A stretch of DNA of 64,000 nucleotides from Vibrio gallaecicus (GTDB lineage Bacteria > Pseudomonadota > Gammaproteobacteria > Enterobacterales > Vibrionaceae): positions 930,001-994,000 of the forward strand of contig NZ_AP025490.1 of the NCBI RefSeq assembly GCF_024347495.1, in the 5' to 3' direction. Below, piece by piece: positions 1 to 11,422 of the stretch. Position 1 is the stretch's first letter, and every line of letters starts with the position of its first letter. A model generated the notes under the pieces. It saw only the letters and a list, made by a program, of their open reading frames with translations, ran no database searches and had not been told where the DNA came from. Both the position numbers and the translations under genes were made by a program.

Positions 1-1772
1 CTGAAATCCCAGTTTCAGCTCCTGAGCCAGTTCAGCCTGTTGTACAAGCAACAGATATTAGCGCATCTTCAGTTGATGAAATCTCTGAAGATGAGTTTGA
101 GAAATTACTAGACGAACTTCATGGTAAAGGTGGCGCTCCAAATGCCGCAGTAGCTGATTCAGCCCCTGTTGCACCTGCTCCAGTATCAGCGATGTCTGAT
201 TCAGGTGATATTACAGACGATGAGTTTGAAAAGTTGCTTGATGAGTTGCATGGTACCGGCAATAGCCCTACGTCTAATGATGTCACACCGCCACCTCCGC
301 CAGTTACACCGCCGCCAGCTACTTCTGCATTTGCTGGTGACGATCTAATGACGGATGCTGAATTCGAAAGTTTACTTGACCAATTGCACGGTTCGGGTAA
401 TGGCCCATCTGTTGAAGAATTGGATGCTGCAACCAAACCGGCAGCCGCACCTGCTCCTTCTGCACCAGCAGCTTCTATACCAACACCGCCTCCTGCGCCA
501 GCACCTGCCCCTAAACCGGCAGCTAAAGCTGAACCAGTAACGAAAGCCCCAGCAAAACAAGAAGCTAAGGCTCCGGCAACTAAGAAGCCTCAAGCGGATG
601 CTACCGTTCGTGTTGACACCTCAACACTTGATACCATTATGAATATGGTCGGTGAGCTTGTTCTAGTACGAAATCGTCTAGTGAGCTTAGGGCTAAATAG
701 TAATGATGAAGAAATGGCGAAAGCCGTTTCTAACCTAGATGTAGTAACAGCTGATTTGCAAGGCGCGGTAATGAAAACGCGTATGCAACCAATCAAGAAA
801 GTATTTGGTCGATTCCCTCGCGTTGTACGTGATCTAGCACGTAGCTTGAAAAAAGACATCGTTCTTGAAATGCGTGGAGAGGAAACTGATTTAGATAAGA
901 ACTTAGTAGAAGCTCTTGCCGATCCACTTATTCACTTGGTTCGTAACTCGGTTGACCACGGAATTGAAATGCCAGAAGACCGTTTGTCTGTTGGTAAGTC
1001 TCGTACTGGTAAAGTAATCCTTTCAGCCTCTCAAGAGGGTGACCATATTGAACTGGCTATCGTTGACGATGGTGGTGGTATGGACCCAGATGTATTACGT
1101 GGGATTGCGGTCAAACGAGGGATTATGGATGAAGACGCGGCTTCGCGTTTATCAAACAAAGAGTGCTTCAACTTAATTTTTGCTCCAGGCTTCTCTAGTA
1201 AAGAAAAGATTTCCGATATCTCAGGTCGTGGTGTTGGTATGGATGTTGTTAAAACAGCAATCAATACTCTAAATGGTTCTATTGATATCGATTCAGAGCT
1301 GGGTAAAGGAACCAAGATTACAATCAAAGTACCTCTAACGTTAGCAATTTTACCTACGTTAATGGTTGGTGTTGCGGGTCACCCATTTGCACTACCACTT
1401 GCATCTGTAAATGAAATCTTCCATCTAGATTTAAGCCGCACCAATGTGGTTGATGGGCAATTGACTATCATTGTTAGAGACAAGTCAATCCCACTATTTT
1501 ATCTACAGAATTGGTTAGCGCCGCAAGCTGGCACTATTGAACTGCGTAAGGGACATGGGCATGTTGTTATTGTGCAACTTGGCAGTCAACGTGTAGGTTT
1601 TGTGGTTGATACCTTGATTGGACAAGAAGAAGTGGTTATCAAACCTTTAGATAACTTGTTGCAAGGAACGCCAGGTATGGCAGGTGCGACAATTACAAGT
1701 GATGGGCACATTGCATTGATTTTAGACGTGCCTGATCTACTAAAGCAGTATGCAGCTGCTTCAAGAATTTAA
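1..1772 (+). CDS. cheA: Chemotaxis histidine kinase CheA (5' partial)
   Basis: CheA autophosphorylates on receptor signal and passes phosphate to CheY and CheB in the polar chemoreceptor array. The frame is open from base 3, so the Hpt (P1) end lies upstream of the window. Visible parts in order: an Ala/Pro-rich linker, the P3 dimerisation helices (from about base 600, VRVDTSTLDTIMNMVGELV), the ATPase with N box (LIHLVRNSVDHGIE), G1 (VDDGGGMD), F box (FAPGFSS) and G2 (SGRGVGMDVVK), then a C-terminal CheW-like P5 domain. The linker holds three copies of a DEFEKLLDELHG-type motif (about 90, 219 and 357). With parC and parP next door I infer that this region is the LID segment reported to bind ParP in vibrios. 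A methionine at 192 is internal, not the real start. cheB follows 12 bp later. Confidence 0.97.
   Translation, partial: EIPVSAPEPVQPVVQATDISASSVDEISEDEFEKLLDELHGKGGAPNAAVADSAPVAPAPVSAMSDSGDITDDEFEKLLDELHGTGNSPTSNDVTPPPPPVTPPPATSAFAGDDLMTDAEFESLLDQLHGSGNGPSVEELDAATKPAAAPAPSAPAASIPTPPPAPAPAPKPAAKAEPVTKAPAKQEAKAPATKKPQADATVRVDTSTLDTIMNMVGELVLVRNRLVSLGLNSNDEEMAKAVSNLDVVTADLQGAVMKTRMQPIKKVFGRFPRVVRDLARSLKKDIVLEMRGEETDLDKNLVEALADPLIHLVRNSVDHGIEMPEDRLSVGKSRTGKVILSASQEGDHIELAIVDDGGGMDPDVLRGIAVKRGIMDEDAASRLSNKECFNLIFAPGFSSKEKISDISGRGVGMDVVKTAINTLNGSIDIDSELGKGTKITIKVPLTLAILPTLMVGVAGHPFALPLASVNEIFHLDLSRTNVVDGQLTIIVRDKSIPLFYLQNWLAPQAGTIELRKGHGHVVIVQLGSQRVGFVVDTLIGQEEVVIKPLDNLLQGTPGMAGATITSDGHIALILDVPDLLKQYAAASRI
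90..398 (+). repeat. Three-copy peptide motif in the CheA linker
   Basis: In-frame copies start at 90 (DEFEKLLDELHG), 219 (DEFEKLLDELHG) and 357 (AEFESLLDQLHG), spaced 129 and 138 bp and separated by Pro/Ala-rich spacer. Each is followed by a Gly-rich turn. The spacer is disordered-looking while the motif is conserved, as expected of a repeated short binding motif. Confidence 0.8.
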
Positions 1773-1784
1773 TTAAGGATAGAT

Positions 1785-2879
1785 ATGGCGATTAAAGTAT
1801 TAGTCGTTGATGATTCGAGCTTTTTTCGCCGTCGCGTAAGTGAGATCATTAATTCAGAGGCTCGCCTAGAAGTTCTAGATGTTGCAGTAAATGGTAAAGA
1901 AGCAGTAGAAAAAGCAAAGCAGCTCAAACCTGATGTTATTACTATGGATATTGAGATGCCTGTTATGGATGGCATAACTGCTGTCCGTGAAATTATGGCT
2001 GCTTGCCCAACTCCGATTTTGATGTTTTCTTCACTGACTCACGACGGTGCTAAAGCAACGTTAGATGCATTAGACGCGGGTGCTCTAGATTTCTTACCTA
2101 AGAAGTTTGAAGATATTGCCCGAAATAGGGACGATGCGGTTGTTTTACTCCAGCAGCGAGTTCTAGAAATCGCTTCTAAACGTGGATTGATGCGCCGAGC
2201 TCCAATTCGTCCAGCTCCTACTGCATCAGCGCCTGTTCGCCAAACAGCGACAACGGCAAAACCAGCATCAGTGGTTAAAGCTAAATATCGAGCATCAGGT
2301 AAAAAGTATCAATTAACTGCAATTGGGACATCAACTGGCGGTCCTGTTGCGTTACAAAAAATTCTGACTCGTTTACCTGCTAATTACCCTCATCCCATTG
2401 TGCTAATTCAGCATATGCCGGCTACCTTTACTGCCGCTTTTGCTAGCCGTTTGAACACTTTATGCAAAATCGAAGTGAAAGAAGCGCAAGATGGTGATGT
2501 GTTAAAGCCAGGTGTTGCCTATTTAGCTCCAGGTGGCAAACAAATGATGATTGATGGCAGAGCTGGTTCTTCACGTCTTCGCATTCTAGATGGCGGGGAA
2601 CGAATGAACTATAAACCTTGTGTTGATGTGACATTTGGTTCTGCAGCGAAAATATACGGTGATAAGGTCTTATCTATGGTGCTTACAGGCATGGGTGCAG
2701 ACGGCAGAGAAGGTGCTCGCATGCTTAAATCGGCAGGTGCAACAATCTGGGCACAAGATGAAGAAAGCTGTGTTGTTTACGGTATGCCTCAAGCTGTCGC
2801 GAAAGCGGGGATCTCAACAGAAGATCTTCCATTAGAGCGAATTGCTGAAAGAATGCTTGTCGAAGTTGGATTATCGTAG
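1785..2879 (+). CDS. cheB: Chemotaxis response regulator methylesterase CheB
   Basis: CheB removes methyl groups from (and deamidates) chemoreceptor glutamates, giving adaptation feedback; phosphorylation by CheA activates it. The N-terminal receiver shows the acidic pair D9/D10 and the phospho-acceptor D55 in [15 protein letters not shown] linker rich in Ala/Pro/Thr (about 145-175) leads to the methylesterase domain with the serine motif GTSTGGP, the histidine motif LIQHMP and the C-terminal GMGADGREG. The 364-residue length is normal for the family. Position between cheA and parC agrees with the Vibrio polar chemotaxis operon. Confidence 0.97.
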   Translation: MAIKVLVVDDSSFFRRRVSEIINSEARLEVLDVAVNGKEAVEKAKQLKPDVITMDIEMPVMDGITAVREIMAACPTPILMFSSLTHDGAKATLDALDAGALDFLPKKFEDIARNRDDAVVLLQQRVLEIASKRGLMRRAPIRPAPTASAPVRQTATTAKPASVVKAKYRASGKKYQLTAIGTSTGGPVALQKILTRLPANYPHPIVLIQHMPATFTAAFASRLNTLCKIEVKEAQDGDVLKPGVAYLAPGGKQMMIDGRAGSSRLRILDGGERMNYKPCVDVTFGSAAKIYGDKVLSMVLTGMGADGREGARMLKSAGATIWAQDEESCVVYGMPQAVAKAGISTEDLPLERIAERMLVEVGLS

Positions 2880-2888
2880 GTATAGCAC

Positions 2889-3657
2889 ATGATAGTTTGG
2901 AGTGTTGCAAACCAAAAAGGTGGTGTTGGAAAAACCACAACAACGGTTACTTTAGCTGGCTTACTTAGTCAAAAAGGGCACCGAGTGTTACTTGTGGATA
3001 CCGACCCTCATGCATCACTAACCACGTATCTGGGTTATGATTCAGATACGGTAGAAGCCAGTTTATTTGATCTTTTTCAACTTCGTGAATTTTCGAAGCA
3101 AAGTGTTAAACCACTTACTTTAAAAACAGAAGTTGAAGGGATCGATATTATTCCTGCGCATATGTCACTTGCCACACTTGATCGTGTCATGGGGAATCGT
3201 AGCGGTATGGGGTTGATTCTAAAAAGAGCAATCACAGCACTGCACGGTAAATATGATTATGTGTTGATTGACTGTCCGCCGGTTTTGGGTGTGATGATGG
3301 TTAATGCTTTGGCTGCTAGTGACAGAATTTTGATCCCTGTTCAAACCGAATTCTTAGCATTAAAAGGCTTAGAGCGAATGATCAGAACGCTTACTATTAT
3401 GCAGAAATCTCGAAAGTCACCTTTTCAGGTAACTATTGTGCCGACTATGTATGACAAGCGAACGAAGGCTTCTTTACAAACACTGACTCAGTTAAAGCAA
3501 GAATATCCAGACCAAGTTTGGACATCAGCTGTACCAATAGATACGAAATTTAGAGATGCAAGTTTGAAAAGGCTCCCCGCTTCTCATTTTGCATCCGGTA
3601 GCCGTGGTGTTTTTGCGTATAAACAATTGCTTATTTACCTTGAGAGGTTGGCGATAA

Positions 3658-3671
<14 letters not shown>
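2889..3671 (+). CDS. parC: ParA-like ATPase ParC, polar positioning of chemotaxis arrays
   Basis: A MinD/ParA-family ATPase. The deviant Walker A motif KGGVGKTT lies at residues 10-17, followed by VDTDPHASLT and the Walker B-like VLIDCPPVLG. In vibrios the ParA homologue encoded inside the cheA-cheB-cheW cluster is ParC, which places chemotaxis arrays at the cell pole and ensures their inheritance together with ParP. The gene sits exactly there, and its 3' end overlaps parP by 14 bp, suggesting translational coupling. A chromosome-partition ParA is unlikely because no parB or parS is nearby. Confidence 0.92.
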
Positions 3672-4740
<1,069 letters not shown>

Positions 4741-4776
4741 AAAAATAAGTCGGGCACGACATTAAGAGGATTAAAG

Positions 4777-5262
4777 ATGAACGAAGTTGAAGTAAGAAAA
4801 GATCAAGGTAATGATGAAGTGCTTCAGTGGGTAACTTTTCAACTAGAAGAGGAAACTTACGGCATCAATGTAATGCAAGTTCGTGAAGTATTACGTTATA
4901 GCGAAATTGCTCCTGTACCTGGCGCTCCTGACTATGTACTAGGGATTATCAACCTGCGTGGTAATGTTGTCACAGTTATTGATACTCGCTCTCGATTTGG
5001 TCTAATGCAAGGTGAGATCACTGATAATACTCGTATTATTGTGATTGAATCTGAGCGTCAAGTTATTGGTATTCTGGTGGATAGCGTAGCTGAAGTGGTG
5101 TACTTGCGTTCTTCTGAAATCGATACAACGCCAAGTGTGGGTACTGATGAAAGTGCTAAGTTCATCCAAGGTGTGAGCAACCGAGACGGCAAACTACTTA
5201 TTCTAGTCGACCTTAACAAATTATTAAGCGAAGACGAGTGGGATGAGATGGCTCACCTATAA
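4777..5262 (+). CDS. cheW: Chemotaxis coupling protein CheW
   Basis: CheW couples chemoreceptors to CheA. At 161 residues it is a single SH3-like CheW domain (VTFQLEEETYGINVMQVREVLR, then GIINLRGNVVTVIDTRSRFGL). The upstream region has AAGAGG about 10 nt before the ATG. Its stop codon shares one base with the start of the DUF2802 gene (TAATG), so the two are probably translationally coupled. Confidence 0.97.
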   Translation: MNEVEVRKDQGNDEVLQWVTFQLEEETYGINVMQVREVLRYSEIAPVPGAPDYVLGIINLRGNVVTVIDTRSRFGLMQGEITDNTRIIVIESERQVIGILVDSVAEVVYLRSSEIDTTPSVGTDESAKFIQGVSNRDGKLLILVDLNKLLSEDEWDEMAHL

Positions 5263-5768
5263 TGTTTGATGCATTTCAAATAAGCCCTGCTTTATTACTG
5301 ATTGGAGCAGGGTTGATTAGCTTACTTCTTATCGGGTTATTGACCCGTGTGAAAAATGTTATTCAGAAACAAGTAGATCAATCTCGACTGCACGTTCGTA
5401 ATCTTGAGAAAGAACTTCAAAAATCAAGTAAACAACTTTTAGAAGTTCGTTCTGTTGTTATTGGTTTAGGTCAAAAAGTGACAGAGCAAGAAGATGTTAT
5501 TAAACATCTTAGCGAACGAATTGTAGAGCTTGAACATGTAGACACTGACGGTCGGCTTTATACAAGAGCGACTAAGATGGTACAACTTGGCGCTGGTATC
5601 AATGAGCTTATTGAGGAATGTGAATTACCAAAAGCTGAAGCTGAATTGATGATGTCATTACAGAACAAGCTAGCTGGAAAAGAAAAGGTTCCACCGTTAC
5701 GCAGCGATCCTTCATCGAATCATGAAAGGTCTCATCACCAAGATAGAAGAAAACCGCAACGACGCTAG
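5262..5768 (+). CDS. DUF2802 membrane-anchored coiled-coil protein
   Basis: A 168-residue protein with one N-terminal membrane segment (about residues 10-27), a predicted coiled coil (about 35-95, rich in Leu/Glu/Lys/Gln), a conserved block around GRLYTRATKMVQLGAGINELIEEC cut by a helix break, and a basic, His-rich tail. I recognise the middle block as DUF2802, which regularly follows cheW in Vibrionaceae. No function is known to me. It is the last gene of the chemotaxis operon, starting inside the cheW stop (TAATG) and ending 30 bp before a strong terminator. A role in the array or flagellar pole is inference from position only. Confidence 0.85.
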   Translation: MFDAFQISPALLLIGAGLISLLLIGLLTRVKNVIQKQVDQSRLHVRNLEKELQKSSKQLLEVRSVVIGLGQKVTEQEDVIKHLSERIVELEHVDTDGRLYTRATKMVQLGAGINELIEECELPKAEAELMMSLQNKLAGKEKVPPLRSDPSSNHERSHHQDRRKPQRR

Positions 5769-5798
5769 TGTTCTCGAACCTATAACAACTCTAAAATT

Positions 5799-5830
5799 AA
5801 GAAGCTTCGGCTTCTTTTTTTGTTTTTTTT
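5799..5830 (+). terminator. Rho-independent terminator of the chemotaxis operon
   Basis: Stem AAGAAGC / GCTTCTT with a TTCG tetraloop, followed by two T runs. Confidence 0.92.
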
Positions 5831-5968
5831 ACACTCTATTTATAGAACGATGTTTATAAGTCTATGTATCAGTAGTAATTACTTTAAATAAGAGAAAATA
5901 TGTAAATTGTGATGGTGTAGTTACAGTTTCTTACCGAGATTGTTGTTTCGTAAAGACCTAGTCCTATT

Positions 5969-5997
5969 TTGTCCCTTGAGTGCTGTGTTACTATAGC
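5969..5997 (+). promoter_or_regulatory. Candidate sigma-70 promoter of the ccm operon
   Basis: TTGTCC, 17-bp spacer, TATAGC, about 50 bp before ccmA. It is the best -35/-10 pair I found in the 277-bp gap between the chemotaxis terminator and ccmA. The rest of the gap is AT-rich and otherwise unremarkable. Confidence 0.45.
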
Positions 5998-6045
5998 CCA
6001 CTTATTATGAGATCCAATTTACCTACAGATTAGACCAAAATACCT

Positions 6046-6663
6046 ATGTTAGAAGTCACCAACTTAACTGCAATTCGTGATGAAAGGGTTCTTTTTGAAT
6101 CACTTTCTTTTCAACTGAAATCGGGTGAACTTGTTCAAGTTGAAGGAAGGAATGGCACGGGAAAAACAACACTTCTCAGGATAATTGCGGGCTTAGGTGA
6201 CCGAGATGAAGGTTCAATTTATTGGGAAGGTGAATCAATTCAGTCTAATCGTGATTCTTATCATCAAAATCTATTGTTTTTAGGGCATCAAACTGGAGTA
6301 AAGCGTGAGCTAAGTGCATTTGAAAACTTACGTTTTTACCAATCTATCCATAATGTCAATGCAACAAAAGATGATATCTATGGAGCATTGGCTCAAGTGG
6401 GTTTAGCTGGAAGAGAAGATGTACCAGCAGGACAGTTATCCGCAGGACAGCAACGACGCGTTGCTCTCGCACGTTTGTGGTTAAGCAATCAAATGCTTTG
6501 GATTTTGGATGAGCCACTTACAGCAATCGACAAACAGGGTGTAAAAGTTTTGGAATCACTTTTTTCTAAACATGCCGATAACGGTGGTATTGTTTTATTA
6601 ACAACCCACCAAGATATGTTTGCAGATAGCCCTAAACTTCGAAAAATTAAGCTGGGTGAGTAA
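6046..6663 (+). CDS. ccmA: Cytochrome c maturation ABC ATPase CcmA
   Basis: ATPase subunit of the CcmABCD complex, which releases holo-CcmE (heme chaperone) at the inner membrane. Walker A is GRNGTGKTT (about 34-42), the signature is LSAGQQRR and Walker B is [12 protein letters not shown]. The length of 205 residues is normal. It is the first gene of a complete ccmABCDEFGHI operon; ccmB starts 1 bp after its stop. Confidence 0.97.
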   Translation: MLEVTNLTAIRDERVLFESLSFQLKSGELVQVEGRNGTGKTTLLRIIAGLGDRDEGSIYWEGESIQSNRDSYHQNLLFLGHQTGVKRELSAFENLRFYQSIHNVNATKDDIYGALAQVGLAGREDVPAGQLSAGQQRRVALARLWLSNQMLWILDEPLTAIDKQGVKVLESLFSKHADNGGIVLLTTHQDMFADSPKLRKIKLGE

Positions 6664-6664
6664 T

Positions 6665-7333
6665 ATGGTTTCTTCAATGACTACAATTATTCGACGCGAG
6701 CTACTTATCGCATTTCGTCGTCAAGCTGATATTTTTAACCCTCTGTGGTTTTTTATTATTGTTATTACCTTATTCCCTTTAAGTATTGGTCCTGAGCCAA
6801 ACTTACTGGCGCGTATCGCGGCCGGTATTGTATGGGTGGCAGCTTTATTGTCAGCTTTATTGTCTTTAGAGAGGCTATTTCGCGATGATTTCCAAGATGG
6901 AGCGCTTGAGCAAATGATGCTCATGCCCATCCCGTTGCAGTTGGTCGTCTTGTCCAAAGTCATAGCGCACTGGTTATTGACTGGGTTACCCTTGATTTTA
7001 ATTAGTCCATTACTGGCTGTTCTCCTATCGTTAGACTTCGATACCTGGTTAGCCGTTGTCTTAACTTTATTGGTTGGTACACCTGCATTAAGCTTTATTG
7101 GTGCAATTGGCGTTGCCTTAACTGTAGGTTTACAAAAAGGGGGGGTGTTATTAAGCCTGTTAATTCTTCCTCTTTATATACCTATACTTATTTTTGCTAC
7201 ATCAGCGATAGATGCTGCAGCTTTAGGTGTAGCTTATGATGGGCAGCTTGCCATTTTAGGGGCAATGTTTATGGGGGCGATGACTCTAACTCCATTTGCG
7301 ATCAGCGCAGCTCTGAGAGTCAGTGTGAATTAA
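6665..7333 (+). CDS. ccmB: Heme exporter membrane subunit CcmB
   Basis: Six-helix membrane partner of CcmA. The start at 6665 (MVSSMTTIIRREL) is chosen because it follows the ccmA stop directly and gives 222 residues, the usual CcmB size; an in-frame start at 6620 would lie inside ccmA. The opening pattern (basic RRELLIAFRRQ followed by NPLWFF) is characteristic of CcmB. A 126-bp AT-rich gap precedes ccmC. Confidence 0.95.
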   Translation: MVSSMTTIIRRELLIAFRRQADIFNPLWFFIIVITLFPLSIGPEPNLLARIAAGIVWVAALLSALLSLERLFRDDFQDGALEQMMLMPIPLQLVVLSKVIAHWLLTGLPLILISPLLAVLLSLDFDTWLAVVLTLLVGTPALSFIGAIGVALTVGLQKGGVLLSLLILPLYIPILIFATSAIDAAALGVAYDGQLAILGAMFMGAMTLTPFAISAALRVSVN

Positions 7334-7459
7334 TTTCTGGATAGTGAACTTATTACAATTATTTGACTCATAGAGTCCGGTAAACAAGCAAATACAAAAT
7401 AATAATAATCACAGCTAATAGTTGTTGTGAGCAATATGAAGTAAGAGTGAGAACATATA

Positions 7460-8203
7460 ATGTGGAAATGGCTACATCCCTACGCCAAAGCAGAGGCTTC
7501 ATACCAGCTCGCTGGTAAACTTTTGCCGTGGTTTTCAATTCTAGCGTTATTGTGCCTGTCTGTAGGTACTGTTTGGGGCTTAGCATTTGCTCCTTCGGAC
7601 TATCAACAAGGCGATAGCTTTAGAATCATTTATATCCATGTTCCTTCTGCCATTTGGTCTATGGGCGTGTATATGTCTATGGCAATTGCAGCATTTATAG
7701 GACTTGTTTGGCAAGTTCGCCTCTCTGATATGGCCGCTCTTGCGATGGCACCTATCGGTGCAGTGTTTACCTTTATTGCATTACTAACAGGTGCTGTTTG
7801 GGGTAAACCAATGTGGGGCGCATGGTGGGTATGGGATGCACGGCTAACTTCTGAACTTATTCTTTTATTCTTATATCTTGGTGTGATTGCTTTACACCAC
7901 GCATTTGATGATCAAAAAACAGCTGCCAAAGCGGCAGGCATCCTTGCGATCGTTGGTGTGATTAACCTACCAATTATTCATTTCTCAGTTGAATGGTGGA
8001 ATACGCTTCACCAAGGCGCAACTATTACCAAGTTTGATCAGCCTTCAATTTCATCTGATATGTTATGGCCATTACTACTTAATATCTTTGGTTTTGCCTT
8101 CTTCTTTGGTGCACTGACTATGATTCGTTTCCGCAACGAGATTATAAGTAAAGAAAGCCATAGACCTTGGGTCCGTAAACTCGCCGCTGAAAAAGCACAG
8201 TAA
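7460..8203 (+). CDS. ccmC: Heme-handling protein CcmC
   Basis: CcmC binds heme at the periplasmic face and loads it onto CcmE. The tryptophan-rich WGAWWVWD motif is at 119-126, with the conserved histidine in IYIHVP (H60) and a second one in the loop after VINLPIIHFSVEWW. Six membrane segments are apparent in 247 residues. ccmD follows 11 bp later. Confidence 0.97.
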   Translation: MWKWLHPYAKAEASYQLAGKLLPWFSILALLCLSVGTVWGLAFAPSDYQQGDSFRIIYIHVPSAIWSMGVYMSMAIAAFIGLVWQVRLSDMAALAMAPIGAVFTFIALLTGAVWGKPMWGAWWVWDARLTSELILLFLYLGVIALHHAFDDQKTAAKAAGILAIVGVINLPIIHFSVEWWNTLHQGATITKFDQPSISSDMLWPLLLNIFGFAFFFGALTMIRFRNEIISKESHRPWVRKLAAEKAQ

Positions 8204-8214
8204 GGTAGATTATT

Positions 8215-8421
8215 ATGTATTTTGAATCTCTGAGTGATTTCTTTGCAATGGGAGGCTATGCCTCGTATGTCTGGAGCGCGTTTGGAATTACCTTTTTATC
8301 GATGTTTATTCTTATGATTGTAAGTATTCGTCGTGGAAAACAGCTACTCACTGAAGTACAAGCAAAAATTGATCGCCAAGAGCGAATTGATGCAGCAAAA
8401 AATATGGAGAACACTCTATGA
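8215..8421 (+). CDS. ccmD: Small membrane protein CcmD
   Basis: A 68-residue protein with one membrane helix (about 17-38) and a charged cytoplasmic tail, the CcmD pattern. CcmD is needed to release holo-CcmE from CcmABC. Its stop overlaps the ccmE start as ATGA. Confidence 0.92.
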   Translation: MYFESLSDFFAMGGYASYVWSAFGITFLSMFILMIVSIRRGKQLLTEVQAKIDRQERIDAAKNMENTL

Positions 8422-8900
8422 ATCCGAGACGTAAAAAGAGGTTAGGCATAGTACTAGCAATCTTTTTTGGTATCAGTGCGACAATTGGTTTAATGGTCTA
8501 TGCACTTAACCAGAACATGGATTTGTTCTACACACCGACTGAGCTTGTAAATGGTAAAGATGGTAAGAAACCTGAAGTAGGGCAGCGTCTACGTATTGGC
8601 GGGATGGTTGTTGTCGGATCAGTGAAACGTGACCAAGAATCTTTACGCGTAAGTTTTGATTTAGCAGATATTGGTCCAAAAGTTACCATCACTTACGATG
8701 GTATTCTTCCTGATCTTTTTCGTGAAGGGCAAGGTATTGTCGCTCAAGGTGTATTAAAAGATGCAACAACCATCGAAGCTTTCGAAGTACTTGCAAAGCA
8801 TGATGAAGAATATATGCCATCTGAAGTTGCTGAAGCCATGAAGAAAACCCATGAGCCTTTGCAATATTCGGAAGACCAAAAAAAAGGAGCATATGAATGA
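8418..8900 (+). CDS. ccmE: Periplasmic heme chaperone CcmE
   Basis: CcmE carries heme covalently from CcmC to the CcmF/H ligase. It has an N-terminal signal anchor (about 9-29), a beta-barrel domain, the heme-binding histidine H128 in AKHDEEY and the nearby tyrosine Y132. The C-terminal tail is flexible. Both ends overlap neighbours by ATGA. Confidence 0.97.
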   Translation: MNPRRKKRLGIVLAIFFGISATIGLMVYALNQNMDLFYTPTELVNGKDGKKPEVGQRLRIGGMVVVGSVKRDQESLRVSFDLADIGPKVTITYDGILPDLFREGQGIVAQGVLKDATTIEAFEVLAKHDEEYMPSEVAEAMKKTHEPLQYSEDQKKGAYE

Positions 8901-10870
8901 TCGTTGAGGTCGGCCATTTTGCCATGATCCTATCATTGGGTTTGGCATTATTATTAAGCGTTTTACCTTTGTATGGCGCAGCCAAAAACAACACAATGCT
9001 AATGAACACCGCGAGACCACTGTCTTGGGGGATGTTCCTATTTCTAGCCGTGTCGTTTGTCATTTTATGTTATGCCTTTTATACCAACGACTTTACTGTT
9101 CAATACGTAGCAAGTAACTCTAATAGCCAACTACCTTGGTACTATCGGATTACTGCGGTTTGGGGAGCTCATGAAGGTTCATTGCTGCTTTGGGTTCTAA
9201 TCCAAGCGGGCTGGACTGTTGCCGTTGCCACATTTAGCCGTGGAATGCCACAAGAATCAGTGGCGCGCGTATTGGCAATTATGGGTCTGATAACAGTAGG
9301 GTTTTTACTGTTCATCATTATTACCTCTAACCCATTCTTACGTACTCTTCCATTCTTCCCTGTTGATGGTCGTGATTTAAACCCACTTCTACAAGATCCG
9401 GGTCTAATCATTCACCCACCAATGCTTTACATGGGTTATGTTGGTTTCTCGGTAGCTTTCTCTTTTGCTATTGCCTCTTTAATGAGCGGTCGTTTAGATA
9501 CAGCATGGGCACGTTGGTCTCGTCCTTGGACAATCGCAGCATGGTTGTTCCTAACGCTAGGTATTTCTCTTGGTTCATGGTGGGCTTACTATGAACTTGG
9601 CTGGGGTGGTTGGTGGTTCTGGGATCCAGTTGAAAACGCATCATTTATGCCTTGGTTAGCGGGTACTGCGCTAATGCACTCACTAGCGGTGACTGAAAAA
9701 CGCGGTACATTCAAAGCGTGGACAGTGTTACTGGCTCTTTCTGCATTCTCATTAAGTTTATTAGGTACGTTCTTAGTTCGTTCGGGCATTTTGGTTTCTG
9801 TTCACGCTTTTGCGTCGGATCCAGCTCGCGGTATGTTTATCTTAGGCTTCCTAGTATTTGTTATTGGCGGTTCACTATTATTGTTTGCTGTAAAAGGCGC
9901 GGCAGTACGAGTGCGTGGTAACTTTGATCTTGTATCAAGAGAAAACGCTTTATTAGGTAACAACATCATACTTATCGCAGCGCTGGTCGTTGTCTTAGTG
10001 GGTACATTATTACCATTGGTCCATAAACAAATTGGTTTGGGTTCAGTTTCAATTGGCGCACCATTCTTTGATATGTTGTTCTTTTGGCTGATGATTCCAT
10101 TCTCGTTCTTATTGGGTATTGGTCCTCTGATCCGTTGGAAGCGTGACAACTTATCTAAGCTTGTTAAACCTATGCTTATTTCAGGTGTTGTTTCGCTGAC
10201 ACTCGGTGGTCTACTGATCACAGTGCTAGCTGAGCGCTTCAATGGTACTGCTTTCACTGGTTGGGTGATGGCTATTTGGATCATTTCCATGCACGGTTTT
10301 GAGTTGCATGAGCGCGCAACCCATCGTCATACTTTCTGGAAAGGTGTTACTAAGTTGCAACGTAGTCATTGGGCTATGGTGTGTGGTCACCTTGGTTTAG
10401 CAGTGGCTGTTATTGGTATTGCTATGGTTCAAAACTACAGTATCGAAAGAGATGTACGTTTAGCTCCTGGTGAAAACTTCCAACTGAACGAATATAACTT
10501 CTACTTCTCTGGTGTACGAGATAAAGATGGCCCTAACTATGATGGTTATATTGCTGACTTTGAAATCACCAAAGAAGGTAAATACATCAATACATTGCAC
10601 GCTGAAAAACGTTTTTACACAACTGCTAAGTCGATGATGACTGAAGCTGCAATCGATAGAGGCGTTACACGCGATCTTTATATTGCAATGGGCGAACGTT
10701 TAGATGACAACAAATCTTGGGCTGTGCGTATTTACTACAAACCATTTGTACGCTGGATCTGGGCTGGTTCAATCATTATGTCTCTAGGTGGCATTATTGC
10801 AATCACTGACCGTCGTTACCGTTTTCGTAAACCATCGAAAAAGCAAGAAGCAGTAGAGCAGGAGGCATAA
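8897..10870 (+). CDS. ccmF: Cytochrome c heme lyase subunit CcmF
   Basis: Large polytopic protein (657 aa) that ligates heme to apocytochrome c. The heme-handling motif [18 protein letters not shown] occurs in the middle of the chain, and about 14-15 hydrophobic segments and a C-terminal periplasmic loop are apparent. The size is normal. ccmG begins on the next base after the stop. Confidence 0.97.
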   Translation: MIVEVGHFAMILSLGLALLLSVLPLYGAAKNNTMLMNTARPLSWGMFLFLAVSFVILCYAFYTNDFTVQYVASNSNSQLPWYYRITAVWGAHEGSLLLWVLIQAGWTVAVATFSRGMPQESVARVLAIMGLITVGFLLFIIITSNPFLRTLPFFPVDGRDLNPLLQDPGLIIHPPMLYMGYVGFSVAFSFAIASLMSGRLDTAWARWSRPWTIAAWLFLTLGISLGSWWAYYELGWGGWWFWDPVENASFMPWLAGTALMHSLAVTEKRGTFKAWTVLLALSAFSLSLLGTFLVRSGILVSVHAFASDPARGMFILGFLVFVIGGSLLLFAVKGAAVRVRGNFDLVSRENALLGNNIILIAALVVVLVGTLLPLVHKQIGLGSVSIGAPFFDMLFFWLMIPFSFLLGIGPLIRWKRDNLSKLVKPMLISGVVSLTLGGLLITVLAERFNGTAFTGWVMAIWIISMHGFELHERATHRHTFWKGVTKLQRSHWAMVCGHLGLAVAVIGIAMVQNYSIERDVRLAPGENFQLNEYNFYFSGVRDKDGPNYDGYIADFEITKEGKYINTLHAEKRFYTTAKSMMTEAAIDRGVTRDLYIAMGERLDDNKSWAVRIYYKPFVRWIWAGSIIMSLGGIIAITDRRYRFRKPSKKQEAVEQEA

Positions 10871-11422
10871 ATGAACAAGAAGATTCTATTTATCCCACTG
10901 GTTGCATTTATGGTGCTAGCCGCCATATTTGCTACGCAACTGGTTCGTAACCAAACAGGGGATGATCCAACAAAACTGGAATCTGTCCTGATTGGTAAAG
11001 AAGTGCCTGAGTTTCGATTAGAAGACTTAGCGGAACCTGGCAAATTGTATGACCAAGCCGTCTTTAAAGGTGAGCCTTTACTACTGAATGTTTGGGCGAC
11101 TTGGTGTCCAACTTGTTACGCAGAGCACTCATATTTAAATCAGTTGTCTGTGGAAGGCGTGAAAATCATCGGTATGAACTATAAAGATGATCGTACTAAG
11201 GCTGTTGGTTGGTTAAATGAGTTGGGTAACCCATATTTGATCAGTTTATTTGATGGCGATGGCATGCTTGGTTTAGACCTTGGTGTCTATGGCGCACCAG
11301 AAACTTTTCTCATTGATGCAAATGGCATTGTTCGTTACCGCCATGTAGGGGACGTTAATCCTACAAACTGGGCAGAAACATTGAAGCCAATGTACCAAGC
11401 GTTATTGGAGGAAGCGAAATGA
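10871..11422 (+). CDS. ccmG: Thiol:disulfide interchange protein CcmG (DsbE)
   Basis: A membrane-anchored thioredoxin-like protein that reduces the CXXCH cysteines of apocytochrome c before heme attachment. The N-terminal anchor (about 4-24) is followed by the active site WATWCPTC (C79, C82) and the conserved GVYGAPETFLID loop with its cis-proline. The stop overlaps ccmH as ATGA. Confidence 0.97.
   Translation: MNKKILFIPLVAFMVLAAIFATQLVRNQTGDDPTKLESVLIGKEVPEFRLEDLAEPGKLYDQAVFKGEPLLLNVWATWCPTCYAEHSYLNQLSVEGVKIIGMNYKDDRTKAVGWLNELGNPYLISLFDGDGMLGLDLGVYGAPETFLIDANGIVRYRHVGDVNPTNWAETLKPMYQALLEEAK

Noticed and set aside
119..593. Minus-strand frames across the CheA linker
   Set aside because: Low-complexity Ala/Pro codons keep the opposite strand open; the + frame is plainly CheA.
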